Origin: Argyresthia goedartella
Taxonomy: Eukaryota; Arthropoda; Insecta; Lepidoptera; Argyresthiidae
Reading direction: 5' to 3'
Length of the DNA: 64,000 nt
Assembly (NCBI GenBank): GCA_949825045.1
Contig: OX463818.1
Coordinates: 34,922,906-34,986,905, forward strand
Part shown: positions 28,290-44,673 of the stretch, piece after piece
How positions within the stretch are numbered: position 1 is the first letter of the stretch
How the letters are laid out: each line of letters starts with the position of its first letter
The notes under the pieces: model-generated
Database searches by the model: none
Told to the model about the DNA's origin: nothing
The model's input: only the letters and a program-made list of their open reading frames with translations
Position numbers and translations under genes: made by a program

Positions 28290-30680
28290 TTAGTGCCGTG
28301 ATCGAGAGCTCGGAGACCGAATTGCTTTGATCTTAAGCGATTTTAACGCGCATCCGGGAACTCTTTTTTGAAAAGAGCTGGTAGATTTCTGTGAAGAGCA
28401 GTCATTACGATGTTTGGACTTGGAGCGGCTAGACATGAACACGTACACCTTTGGGAGTGAAGCGCACGGCATGTGTCCGTGGCTTGACCACTGCATCGCG
28501 ACTGCCGCTGCGGCAAGCCTACTGACTGATATACGAGTGAATTACGATGTGCTCTGGTCGGTTCACTTTCCTCTAGTCATTAGTGTAAGTTTAGTTGTAT
28601 AAGGTCAAAGGAAGCGTACGTACGTAGATACGAATCGTTACAATAATGTTAAACATATTGTATAGGGACATAGGGAAGGAGAACAGATAGATAAATATAA
28701 TAAATTATGTAGTACTAAATTGTGTAATCTAATGAAGAATCATGAAAATAACGTTATTAATATGGAATTTAGGAATGAAAAATATTTTTTTGAATGTAAT
28801 TGTCTTATAAATTGTATAAATGTACTATATTGTGATATTATAGATACTTTAGAATCAGCAGCAAGACATAGTTATGAAAGGAATAGAAGAAAAATACAGA
28901 AAGTCATAGGGTGGAAATTTCACGTCAGGCGTGCACACATAAAAGTCAGGGAACATTTTTATCGTGAGTTGAGTGTGGTCGCCCATGCTCGGGAATTAAA
29001 TGCCGCGCTTAATACGTACAAAATAATCAAGATAAAATTAGAATGGATGTGCTGGCCCGACATCACAGATCTGGTAACTTCAAAGAATTTTGGCAAGAAA
29101 CTAAAAAGATAGATCATAAAAGTAATTTACCAGCTTGTGTTGAAGGAGAAAAAAATAAGAAAAATATAGCGAATTTATTTAGGGATCATTTCAATGTAAC
29201 AAAAGACAAACAAGATAATACGAATAAGGAATGTTTTCGCTAGTCAAGGTTCGGAGACTCACCCTGTTACGATCACGCCGAAGCAGATAGGTACTGTTCT
29301 GAGGAAAATGAAGCTTGGTAAGTCTCCGGGTCATGACGGGCTCTGCATAGAACATTTGCTTTATGCGGGCCAGCATATCTGTCAGGTGTAAGCGTGGCTT
29401 TTTAATCTCTATTTGAGACATCATTACCTACCTGAGGAACTAATGCGTACGCTGGTTGTTCCCACCACAAAGAACAAAACAGGTGACGTCCCGAGCATGG
29501 CCAACTATAGGCCTATTTCACTGGCCACTATAGTGGCTGTCCAGTCCCATTTAAGTTTAGTGGGTATCGATGACGGACAATTCGGTTTCCGCCCGCAGGT
29601 GTCAACACACATGGCTGTTTTTGGTCTGAAGCAGGTTGTGGACTATTATAAACAGCAAAATACCACGGTGTATGCCTGTTTCTTAGATCTGAGTCGTGCC
29701 TTTGACACCCTCAATCACGATCTACTGTGGAGGAAGCTGCGTGACTCGAGCGCGGGTGTTGCACCTGAGATTGTTGAGCTTCTTGCGTTTTGGTACCATA
29801 ACCAGACCAACAATATCAGGTGGGGCTCTGAGCTGTCAGACAGCTACAGACTTCCCTGTGGTGTGAGGCAGGGGGGTTCTTTTCTCCCGATCTGTTTACT
29901 TAACGATTTGATCGTGGAGCTGAGCCGCACCCCCGTCGGGCTCAGGTTGGATGACAGGGATGTCAATAACCTGAGCTATGCTGACGACAATGTGCTGCTC
30001 AGCCCCTCGATCAAAGGTTTGAGAAAACTCACAAATATTTGCGAGAGATATGCAAAAGAACACGATTTGGTTTATAATGTAAAAAAAAACAGAAATAGTG
30101 ATATTCAGAACGGGAAGGAAATGTATCATACCTTTACGGACAGCCTATAAAAGTAGTGGATAGTTTTAGGTAACTTGACCGCATCGTGACCGCAAGCCTG
30201 CAAGATGACGCAGATGAGGAACGTCAACGAAGGGCGTTTTGTATCGTTGGCAACACATACCAGATATCTGGTCTGTGGTTGGCAATATGGTCCCCCGGAG
30301 GCTCCACAGGTTATCGCCAGACGTGAAACTGACACTTTTAGGTCTTTCTGTCAGACATTCTACACGTGTCAGCTCTGGACTAATTACACCAAAAAGACGC
30401 ATGACAGAATACGGGTTGCCTACAATAATACCTTTAGGCACCTGATGGGCCGAAGCGCTTCAGAAATGTATGCGGATGCCCGTATCGATTCCTTTAATGA
30501 GATTGCATTAAAGGAATCGATACGGGCATAAGCGTAAGCGGATAGGGTCTTTTCTGTCCATGACTCGTGTAAGAACATTATTATCAGGAGTCTGGCGGAA
30601 AGACTTATATTGACGAAAATTTATAAACGGTGGGTGGATATTGCCCCCTAACATTAATATGTAATGTATATGTATTTCAT
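28290..30680 (+). pseudogene. LINE relic: endonuclease tail plus reverse transcriptase
   Basis: The endonuclease end is visible at 28330-28590 (LSDFNAHPG, then CLDLERLDMNTYTFGSEAHG, ...DHCIATAAAA). It is followed by a linker (28720-29240) and the reverse transcriptase (29413-30150) with ANYRPISLATI, GQFGFRP, ACFLDLSRAFDTLNH, CGVRQGG and the catalytic SYADDNVLLSPS. Several frameshifts break it (after 29240, about 30090, 30170). It is the same family as the minus-strand copy at 36485-38900, which shares SPGHDGL, ACFLDLS.AFD and SYADD.VLLSPS. It ends in a tail of ATT repeats (30755-30770). Confidence 0.8.
30476..30529. repeat. Perfect 23-bp palindrome with 8-nt loop inside the LINE relic
   Basis: The arm 30476-30498 (atgcccgtatcgattccttt + aat) is repeated exactly in inverse at 30507-30529. 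The right arm replaces what should be continuing reverse-transcriptase code (compare RIDDFFAIMRKRIASL in the related copy). It therefore arose after or during insertion. Confidence 0.9.
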
Positions 30681-31270
30681 ATCAAACTTTATTCTGTGTT
30701 TTATGTGTTAGTTTTAAGTGAACTATGGAACTTGTGTCTGAAATAAAGATTATTATTATCATTATTATTTCTGTCTGTTCAGTACTTTTGAATATTAAGC
30801 CTTAAAGGCCTGTACTTGCTGGCGTTCACGCCTACAGCAAGCCCTAGCCGATATCAAGAACTACTGAACGCAGACTCTTCGATAATATCTCAAACTGACG
30901 GTCACAAATAGAGCATTAGGCTCCAAATCATCTGAAATGGTAGGCCCTGCGGTTACCAAACAATCAAAGCAGTTTTCCCTGCCAAAATTTCAAAACTTTA
31001 CATATCTACCTATAATACTTAATAATAATTTCCTATTTCTACAATACGCTAGTTGCACGAAATTGCCGCTTCGTGCAGCTTAGGCGTTCTTTCACTACAT
31101 ACTCTACAAGAATAAAGTATTGCAGTAATAGAGGTAAGACCACAGGGTAAGGCTCATATTTCTCTGTGATTAACAATATTAACATGACCATTCCATAATA
31201 ATAGACCGGGGCTTGTATATTTATTAGAAAAATATATAAAATAGGTTCTTACATTAATTTAAGAACTTAC
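30681..31270. other. Intergenic DNA
   Basis: No gene or recognised repeat beyond the LINE tail. Confidence 0.35.
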
Positions 31271-31392
31271 GGCCTTACTTATAAAAAAGTAAACTGACTG
31301 TTATGTTAATTCAATGTTTTGTCTTGCTTTGACATTTAGTCGACGTGTGAAAACAGTGTAAACAGTGAATTTACTTTTTTATAAGTAAGGCC
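31271..31392. mobile_element. 122-bp MITE with perfect 23-bp inverted termini
   Basis: ggccttacttataaaaaagt(aaa) at 31271-31293 is matched exactly in inverse at 31370-31392. It sits at the left edge of a family A repeat copy. Confidence 0.8.
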
Positions 31393-31394
31393 AT

Positions 31395-31740
31395 ATGACC
31401 ATAATGTACCAAATCTTGTAAAATTATGACATTCAAATTTCGAAAGCCGACGTCCACTTGCGTGCCGCCCCTACTTTGTCTGTGAAGTTGGTATTACTGT
31501 ACAAGCTGAACTGCAGAGCTATGATCAATACCACAATGCCGGTCGAACATCCGGTTCCTGAACACATCAAAGAGAGCTCATGATATGTGTGTAGATAAAC
31601 TAGTGTATGTAACTGTACATAATTAAGCATTAAAACTCTCGAGTGATATTATTATGAAACTCCCCTTCGGCTCGTTTCATAAACCCACTATCGAGTACTA
31701 ATACCCTCCATTGTGTAACAGTCACATAAACTACTATTAA
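31395..31740 (+). repeat. Dispersed repeat family A, uninterrupted copy
   Basis: Same family as 18418-18673/20345-20450 and, inverted, 32885-33345. It includes the empty P-like target GGTTCCTG at 31553-31560. Its right end has an inverted motif (actctcgagtgata / tatcgagtact) around atgaaactcc...gtttcat. Confidence 0.8.
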
Positions 31741-31819
31741 TTGTCCCGCGGAACTATTGGGAACAAGTCTCACCTTCTTCCACGGGATTACTGGGAACTA
31801 TTGCTGGGAATTACGAAAT

Positions 31820-31937
31820 ATGTATACCTCGCGCCACGAATTAAGAGCGCTGGGCGACGTTGCCTGGAATTACTGCGTATTGAAGTCACTACTGTGCATT
31901 CAAGGCCACCGCTCATAACTCGTGGCGCGACGTATAC
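31820..31937. mobile_element. 118-bp MITE-like element
   Basis: Inverted ends gtatacctcgcgccacga and tcgtggcgcgacgtatac enclose a GC-richer core with no coding capacity. Located between the family A copy and the RpS3 poly(A) site. Confidence 0.6.
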
Positions 31938-32166
31938 CAGATGTTAATTTTCTGTTGGTTTGTAATTTGTATCTTCCCCCCCCCCTTTGTTAACGAAATT
32001 CAATCACAAGTTGAATTTGATATAAAAATACTTTTCCGTACATTTGCCTTTTTTCCCCAACTTTCCTGGTGTTTATTTTTGGGTTTTTGCCACCCCTGGA
32101 AAAAACCCATCGCCACCCCTACATGAAGAAATTCAAACAAAAACAGCTCGCATAAGTTTTCACAAG

Positions 32167-32172
32167 TTTATT
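32167..32172 (-). terminator. RpS3 polyadenylation signal
   Basis: AATAAA on the minus strand, 12 nt past the RpS3 stop codon (32187-32185). A very short 3' UTR is typical of ribosomal protein genes. Confidence 0.7.
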
Positions 32173-32184
32173 TGTGCTTATAAC

Positions 32185-36229
<4,045 letters not shown>

Positions 36230-36484
36230 GATTGCAAAAGGGGCTGAAAGAAAAGGCCGGAAAGGAAACAGTCGAATCGAGCGAAACGAAACGTCAACGT
36301 CACTGTCAAAACTGTCAAACGTGTGTTACGTTCCGTTATGGCTTGTCGCGTTCCAAGTCACGTCAACAAAGCCATCAACGCTCACGTCACGACCATCATG
36401 CCCGTTCCGAGTGGGAAATGACAACCATCATAGATATCCATTTGGAACGCTTTGAACGCGGCGGTAGACGTTGACACTGACAAA
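36230..36484 (-). promoter_or_regulatory. RpS3 promoter region with candidate 5'-TOP
   Basis: On the minus strand a pyrimidine run (GCCTTTTCTTTC, about 36258-36247) lies about 20-30 nt before the ATG. It is a good candidate for the 5' terminal oligopyrimidine tract that starts ribosomal protein mRNAs. Upstream DNA to 36475 is CpG-rich and lacks transposons. Confidence 0.5.
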
Positions 36485-38900
36485 TGACACTATTATTCAA
36501 TTCAATTCAATTCAAAATATTTATTTCAGATAGCATACATTTTGACACATATACATCCATAGGTAGATATTATTTTATCATTATAAAAAAGTTTAAAATT
36601 AAACTAAATACATCATCCATCATCCTTGAATAATAAATAACACCCACACTCACACCCTGCTCACACAGTCACACACACCCTCTCACACACACAAAACATC
36701 GTCCTAAAATATGATTATAATTTATGGTTTGTTACTGCGAAGGTGCACATCCATCCAGTACTTCAACATAGGGCTGTCCACCTTCCCAGCCAGAGTGCTG
36801 AGGATAGTGTTGGAGCTGCCGAAAAGGCGGTTTCTTAACGAGGCAATCCTCTTTCTCATTATTGCAAAGAAATCGTCAATCCTAGCTTCGGCAAACATAG
36901 CCGAGGCGCTGCAGTATCGCGGCAGCCCCAACAGTATTCTCAGCGCATTATTATATTGGACGCGCAGGGCGCTGTAGGCTCTCCGCGTATAGCTGACCCA
37001 CAAGCCACCAGTGTAGAAGGACTGACAAAAGGCTCTGAAAAGTGTCAATTTGACAGCCCTTGTACACTTCGCAAACCTGCGGGCCAGCATATTACATCGG
37101 ACCGCCATCGCCCTGCGCTCCCTTTCAATATCAATGTCATCTACGAGCCCCTCCGTGACCACGTGACCCAGGTACTTGAAATGTGGAACCCGCTTGAGAG
37201 GTGCTCCACACAATGACACAACCGGATCCTTATCAGGAGATTTAGTCCCTGAATGAAACACCATCAACTCACTTTTCTTCACATTATACCTGAGCCCGTG
37301 TGTAACAGCGTAGGACTCACAGACATGTAAAAGTTTTCTAAGGGCCTTGACCGAGGGACTCAGCAACACCATATCATCAGCATAAGATATGTTATTAACG
37401 ATTGTGCCATCGATTGAGCATCCAATACCGGTGTTGCTGAGCTCCCCGATCAGCTGATTGATGTAAAGATTGAATAACTTGGGAGATGTAAGTCCGCCCT
37501 GCCTGACCCCGCACTCAAGGCTATATGAATTGCTAAGCGAACTCACCCATTTTACTGCATTAGTTTGATTTTGATACCAAAATTTAAAAATGTAAACCAA
37601 CTCAGTCGGTAGTCCTGTGTGATTATTCCTGTGTGATCCTGCTTATTCCATAGTATATCATACGATACAAGATCAAAAGCCTTTGACAAGTCAAGAAAAC
37701 ATGCATAGATGTGTGTTTTCCTGTCAGTATAGTACCGGACGGTCTGCTTGAGAGCCAGAATTACACTTTCAGTGGACAGTCCGGGCCTAAACCCGAACTG
37801 GGCATCATGTATGTGAAGATGTTTATCAAGTTGACAATCAAGCAAACCGTCCAGCACCTTAGCCACAGCAGTTGCTAAGGATATTGGTCTGTAATTATCC
37901 TTGTCAGAAGCGTCTCCCGTTCTATTTTTAATAATTGGTACTACTATAGTTTTCATTAAATTTTCAGGCAGGTAAGAGTGTCCCACACAAAAGTTAAAAA
38001 ACATTTTAAGCACCCTAGGTAGGTGTACACCAGCGCACTTCAGGTGCTCGACACTCAGACCATCATGTCCTGGTGACTTACCCCGCTTCATATCTCTAAT
38101 AGTTAACATTACTTGATTGTATGTAAAACGCAAGGGTTTGTCACCAGTATCAGCGCTAGTCCGGGTGCCGGACACCGGAGTGTCACTGGACGAGTCAGTG
38201 TTACTGGAAAGATCAGAAACAACACGGAAATTATTTTTAAACAAGTTTGCTATTTCATGGTGGTCAGACAAACCATTAACAGTCACTGGATGACCAGGCT
38301 TAGGATTTAATTTATTTGTTTCTTTCCAGAATTTTGAAAAATCTTTTGCATTATGGCTGGTGGCAAGAATATCCATTTTTATTTGTTCCGAATTCTTTTG
38401 ACACCACTTAAGCTTCGATTTAAAAATCTTTCTGGAATTTTTCATTAGATCATATATATGACCAGATTCCGGCTTATTATGTAAGACCCAATTTCGAAAA
38501 CAAAGCCTGGCTTCACCATGAGCCTGTTTCACATATTTATTCCAACCTGTTATGTAGGATTTTTTCCTCAAAAAATTAGAATTACAGTTGCTATTTACAC
38601 TGTGACTGGAAATAGCCGCCTCACAAAGAATATCAACTATGCTATTATACATATTATTAATTATTTGCCTGTGTTCTAAATTGCTACACATCATATCACA
38701 ACATTTACTAAGTTCACTGGGGAAGTTGATCTCTTTCAATTTTAAATTACATAAATTTCTAAAAAGGTTTATTTGCTCGGTATCCCTCACACCCCAGTGA
38801 ACCTTATTTTGTTTAACATTAGATGAGCTAACACTACGCGGCAGCACACTAAAGTTACAAGTTATTTCCATCGGAATGTGATCTGACCAAGACACATCAT
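36485..38900 (-). pseudogene. 5'-truncated LINE with endonuclease end and reverse transcriptase
   Basis: Begins within the endonuclease domain (SWSDHIPMEI, at 38895). A linker follows (HGEARLCFRNWVLH, FSKFWKETNKL). The reverse transcriptase has KRGKSPGHDGLSVEHLK, NYRPISLATAVAKV, AQFGFRPGLST and ACFLDLSKAFDLVSYD. One frame break lies at about 37600-37650, where a short duplication (cctgtgtgat twice) interrupts the code. It then continues CGVRQGGLTSPKLFNLYINQ, SYADDMVLLSPSVKALRKLL and LGHVVTEGLVDD to a stop at 36722. The 3' tail is a (TTGAA)n-type repeat at 36494-36516. Sister of the relic at 28290-30680 but much better preserved. No RNase H. Confidence 0.85.
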
Positions 38901-40440
38901 AACATATCCTATTATAATACTATTATATATACATATACTATTATAACACAACTTTTGTTAGTTATTGAAATTTCGAGTCGTAGTAGTTATCTTAGCTTTG
39001 TTTTGCGTGAAAAAGTGAGGAAAAAAACAATTATGGAGCGCCAGGAGTCGCTACTGGTTGCTGTTCTAAGTTTGACTGTCAGCTGTCATGTCAGCGTGAC
39101 ATCTGTCACTTTTGATGGCTCGCTCACAGTGCTGACACTCAGAAGAATGGGTGATGATAGTACAACATGGCGGCGTTAATGATGTCATTCATGACGTCAT
39201 ATCAACCATTTTGAGCTATCGTTGTCACGCTAAAACTCATTCGGAACGACCTCGTAGACGCTATAATCGATTATGGTGCGATTCGGAACGTGTTAGACTG
39301 GCTTAGGACGTTGTGGTAACCCCGCTGATAGATTCATCTATCATTCATTTTATACACTATGATTTTTCTGTTCAATAGGGCTTATGTTATAATAATAATA
39401 ATAATAAATATTTTTATTTCAGGTATAAAAACCCATATTGACAAATACCTTAAAAACTAGAGATATATAATATTTTATGAACCTAAACTAACTTAACTTA
39501 ACTTAACTCGTTCAAAAAGTCCCTTCTTGAAAAAGGGCCCTTAAAAATGGGCCGAGCGCGTAAAAATGAGCTTCGGAAGAATAAGAATAACGAAGAAAGA
39601 AGTACCTACCTATTGAAGCATTGCAACTGGTGACGTCGCGATAGTTGGGAGTAAATAGCTATCTCTGTAAATAAATAGCGAGTATGGGGTCTGTCTGGTC
39701 AGTAACTGTACGCTCGGGGTGAGTTATATAGCGGACTGTATGACGAGAACGAAATGGGTTTGTGAAGGTAAGACTGTATGTGTGGCAGTTAGACTTCTAG
39801 GCCCAACAAAAAGAGATGAGAACATCACTTACCACCGTTCCTGGGTCAGGCTACTCACGCTTGGAGACCTACATCAGCTCTGCTTTGCCTTTGCAAGCCT
39901 ATTCGCGGTCGCAACCTGGATCTGAGATCGGCGGCGTGAAGTCCCAGTGCTTCTTTCCGGTTCGGTTAGGCTTAGATTGGCTAGCCTTTAGAAAGCCCGC
40001 CGTTTCAGATACTTTTGCTGATTTTTTGTATGATTTGATGGATTTATAGATGTTTTCAAAGTACGCGAACCGTCGGAAATAATTAGTTTTAGATGGTTTT
40101 CGAGTTATATTTGTTTAAATATCGCCATTTCAAGCATTCGTAACCGTGGGGATGTGGGAGTATTAGGGTGGGGTGACGACGAATTTGCCGTTTTTTTAAC
40201 GTTAGAAGTCGTTCAAAGTTCATTGTCCTCGTGGCCATTGACCATGACCTTGAAATTGACCATGAACTTGACCGTTCTTGTATATTTCGCAGAAAATTTT
40301 GCCATTGTTTACGCTCTATATCGTTCAAAGTTCATTGAACTCGAAGTCATTGACATTGACCTTTCGTGCATATTTCACTCAAAATTCTCAATTTTGCCGT
40401 TTCGGAATATAAAATCTGAATCGGGGCACCCCACTACCTA
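38901..40440. other. Intergenic DNA
   Basis: A triplet run and atttttatttcaggtataaa at 39395-39430 look like a reversed LINE tail. Two diverged copies of cgttcaaagttcattg (40210 and 40321) mark a local duplication of about 110 bp. No gene seen. Confidence 0.35.
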
Positions 40441-41290
40441 GATCAAAGTCAAAGTCAAAGTTCTTTATTACTGTAGATATTAAGTTACATATGCTTAGCA
40501 AACGTCATTTTTTGCCTCTTCTCTACATTGGACCACTGTGGGAGAAGCAGGGCGTAGAAACTTCTTCTGATTGATTTTTAGATCTCTTTTAAAAATTGGT
40601 TGTGCTTATCTAATACAAATATTACAATAATAATTATTATGATTAATAATTACAAAATTAATAACAGCAAGGTCTGTGTTGAGCTAGATTAACCACATAC
40701 AGTCCCGTCATTTAAGTAATCTTGAACATTAATACAGGGTGACATTTAATTAGCTGACCATATTTTGGGTAATGATAGTACCCATCATTATGAACAACTT
40801 TCCCCAAGAAACATATGGTCGCAAACGAAAAAAATATTTGGGTCTCACATAGTAACTTGTAATCAGCTGATCAGATCAATGTACTGAGGGACGTTTTTTT
40901 TTCTTCATTTGCGACCATATGTTTCTTGGGGAAAGTTGTTCATATTAATGGGTACTGTCATTCCCCAAAATATGGTCAGCTCATTAAATGTCACCCTGTA
41001 TATCCCCTTTCCGACAAAGTCGCTTTAAATGCTTTTTGAATTTTAAATTGAATTGCTCAAATGACACTTTCAACATTTCAAGGGGTATCTTATTGTAATA
41101 TAGAATGCACTGACCCTCGAAAGAATTGCTAACCTTCGCGAGTCTAAACCGGGGCGCAAGTAGTCTGTGATTATTTCTTAGGTAAAAATTACAGCTATCG
41201 CTAAGCTTGGAAAATGTTGTAAGGTTCTTGCGTACATACATTATATTTTCGAAATTAAATTGACTAGCTACAGTTAGTTTAGCACCACAC
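40441..41290 (-). pseudogene. LINE 3' relic interrupted by a MITE
   Basis: The minus strand from 41285 reads a LINE ORF2 C-terminus (NFENIMYVRKNLTTFSKLSD, then FRLAKVSNSFEGQCILYYNK and LKVSFEQFNLKFKKHLKR). It is interrupted by the element 40735-40998, then runs into 3' UTR and a tail of caaagt/ACTTTG hexamers at 40443-40462. It parallels 49560-49920, which lacks the MITE. Confidence 0.75.
40735..40998. mobile_element. 264-bp fold-back MITE, TA target (Tc1/mariner type)
   Basis: Arms of about 105 bp (40735-40840 and 40892-40998) are nearly perfect inverses, starting CAGGGTGACATTTAAT. The element is flanked by TA on both sides (40733-40734, 40999-41000). The related LINE copy at 49650-49670 shows the site without the insertion. 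Confidence 0.85.
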
Positions 41291-41749
41291 TCCAACACGT
41301 GTGTTCCGCCACTCACCTCCATTCGTACCGCCAACTACCGAAATAAGTACTCAGAGAAAAACTCTATTGCTATCCGACAAATTAGGTGCAGGATTTGGAC
41401 CTCTACTACATTACCGGCTTAACCAAAAAATATCGAACATTTGCTGTCCAAATAGTTCATTTGGAGATCTTGTATATATAATAAGTCGTGGTACAGTGCC
41501 ACAAAGCTTTCTGATCAGTTCTGCTGGTGTCAGCGTCGCTGTGGTCGAATTTAGTGTTGGCGCGCTACATAGAATTTCCACGGTTGTAGGTTAAAAATGC
41601 CATAATTAAAAATAAGTGCGTAAATAATAATAATTGCGAATTTTTCATATTTACTCTTATATTTATATATATGATTGTCTCAATGATTATAATTATTAAT
41701 GATCATAATAATATAATTATAATCCTGTAATTATATTATAGGATTATGA

Positions 41750-44483
41750 TTATATTTTAATGCAATAATTATCATCATGTAGACAATCATCTGCGAAATC
41801 ATAGGTCACTTCGTCTGAATCACTGCTTTCACTTCCACTATCACTTTCTAAATTTACGATAAATGGTTCATCTAAATAAATGTTTTATTTTAGGTACTCA
41901 TTTTCGATGTTCTTTACATGGGCACAGTATTTTTGCCATTCTGCTGCTGATATTTTGTTAAATGCTTCTGCGACTAACTGCGGCATTTCAGCCTTTGACT
42001 TTCCAATGTTATGTTCTGCAACATGACGTTTCATTGAACTCCAGATCATATCTATTGCGTTTAAATCGCAATGATAGGGGGGCAATCTAAGGACAGTGTG
42101 CCCATTGTCTCTTAGTACATTATCAATTTCATATTGTTTTGCTGGTCTGTGCCTTTTTATTAATTCATACAGCTGGGGTTTAGTGAAACTTTCATTGAAC
42201 TCCACATTATTTTCAGTAAGCCAATTCTGCATATCTGCTTTTTTAGTATTTGAAATGCTGTGGTAAGAAGCGTTATCCATTACAATTAAAGTGTCTGTAT
42301 GTAAATTAGGCAGCAATTTTTCTATTACCCATTTTTTGAAATTGCTATTATTCATTTCGTCATGGTAATCGCCACTTTTAGTGTTCGATTTAATAACAAG
42401 TAATGCATTCTCAACAAACCCTGTTTCTCCCCCCGCATGAACTATAATCCATCTATTTCCTTTTGATACAGGATTCAAAACACCGTCAACATTACTTTAC
42501 CAACATCGACCAGCCGTGTGTGACGAGTGTATAAAAGTCTCATCCAAAAATATTACAGGCTTTTTTTCACCGCATTCGTTTTGCTTTATTTTATGCAGAT
42601 AAGATGCCCGTAAAGCAGATATATCATTGCGCTCAATGAGGACTTTTCTATTGGGTTGCGTTTTCTTTTATCGAAAACCAACTTCACGCAATAACTTTCT
42701 GAGGGTTTCACGACTAGCATTAAAATCGATTTCGTCTCGTAGAACATTCAGTAATTTTGGGATGGTAGGTATGTTTTTCTTCATTGTGTAAAATTCATGT
42801 TTTTTTCTTCTGATGACACCAAGATCAAAATCATCAATTTCTATCTTCCCCTTGGTTCTAGTCCTTTTTTTCCCTGGAGTAGAAATTTTTGAGCCAGTAG
42901 CATCTGCCTGTTTTTGTTCTTTAACTAATTGTCCTACAAACCGTTCACTTACACCTGCAAAATAGAACACAAGTACTTGTAGGAACCATGTCATCGACTA
43001 CTGACAATGTAACGGTTTACCTTTATTTCTACTAAATTAAAGATCTATACTATATTTAAAAGCCTAACTATATATTTACAACTCAAAAATCATCCAATCC
43101 ACATATTACAACTATAATAAATATAATGTATTTACATACAGACAGAATCGTTTGCGCACATTTACTATTAGGCAAACTAGTTACGAATACAATGAGTGAC
43201 GTCACCGACTCGCGATAAGAACGCGGCCGCGACCAGCGAAGGCGACACGCACGCCACTGACATTTGCATTACGGCGAGGACCGCGACAGGTCAACCACTT
43301 TAATAACCATGGGATTTATTCCCAAAGATTTTCTAACTATGATGGTGTGACAGATGCTAAGTTTCGGAGTGAACCATCAATACCTATAACCTGTGTTTAA
43401 ATTAAGTGCCAGTATTTCCCCGAATTGGGTGAGTGTTGTGAATATTTTACTACTTAGATTAAGTTATCATAGATAGTTATAAATCACTTTACATGTAGAA
43501 AATATTAAAAATATAACTAGTTCTCACTGTACATTAGTCTAAATCATGTTATAACATTATCTGCCCATTTGAATCATGCTGGGACTATCACGCTTCTAAA
43601 GGCTTCTAGAAATATCATCTACCCACTTCATAAAAAACTCATGTAATATTAGCTAAATTACATTATTTCTAGCTAATTAAATTGTAATTTCATATACAAT
43701 CGCAGTATAATGCAACAATAATGCTTTTGGTCATATTGTAATTAGTTTAGTACATTTCTTCATAAGGTTTTGATAATTTCATTTCATATTTTGCTTGATC
43801 ATGAAACTGTTGATTTTGTTTGTGACTGCCACATCTTTTGATCACCATTAAATGCTTTGGGGTTCACTAATATAGCCAACTAAAACGCGAGCATATTTAT
43901 TCAACAATAAATCCCGATGTCGCAGTCACTTACACGAATTTGGACTTTTTGTGAAACGACTATTTTCCGGGAATTCCAGGGACCAAGTTTGGGGTTTGAT
44001 TTGGAGCTCACCAACCTTCACGCGCATGCTCCTGCGCGTATCCGATAGACCTGCGTTGCAGACCCGAATCCCGGAACCTCGAACTCCCGCTTCAACATCT
44101 ACGTGGACTACGTGCCGTTGGACAGTGCAGGGAAGTGACCCCAATTACAAGGACGTTGTTTCACACTAAATGCCAGCCAGATATAAACCCGCGACCTAGT
44201 CGAGTCTACTTTTCATTTTTAATAAATAATTGTAAATTTCCTTTCGGGTTGTTTAATTTCGACCGGCTTCAATCTACCTACATTTATGCGACGCTAAAAC
44301 GTCACAACAAGAAATGGGTGATTCATAGAACAACAACTGACAACATTAACCTGTAGCAGCAGCAACTCGTTCATACAGTTTTTCAAATGGTATTATCAGC
44401 GCATTTAAACGTTTCTCTTCCTGCATAAAAGCTAAAACATTTAAAATAGTGTTTCTCGCGGCACTGTTCAATGCTTTCGGCAT
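41750..44483 (-). pseudogene. IS630/Tc1-mariner superfamily transposase with intron and three in-frame stops
   Basis: Exon 1 (44483-44351; MPKALNSAARNTILNVLAFM...ERVAAAT) splices in phase at ACAG|GTTAAT to exon 2 (42954-41750), which continues GVSERFVGQLVKEQ. The N-terminus is helix-turn-helix-like. The DDE core shows VIFLDETFIH, then LIVMDNASYHS, then LRLPPYHCDLNAIDMIWSSM. An acidic tail (ESDSGSESSDSDE) follows. About 445 codons stay in one frame with no indel but contain three TAA codons: after VGFR, after GRCW and after EYLK (41887-41885). D2 and D3 are about 74 residues apart, far more than the 34 of Tc1 or mariner. The intron is 1,396 nt and may itself contain an insertion. Confidence 0.75.
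42955..44350. other. Intron of the transposase pseudogene
   Basis: Contains a CpG-rich patch (43195-43290) and a stretch at 43920-44340 with protein-like composition that I cannot assign. It is too long for a typical transposon intron, so a secondary insertion is likely. Confidence 0.4.
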
Positions 44484-44673
44484 TATTTATATCATTAAAA
44501 CGATAAAATAATGAATAAAACACCAAGCTTTGTGCACAACAACAAACTTGACGACATTATGACATTTCAAAATGACATTATATAGTACTAGTTTCGCCAC
44601 CGGATCAGATAACTTTGTGGCGCTATATCTATGATGAGTGCAGCACGTTTGTAATTATGGTGGGAAATAATAA

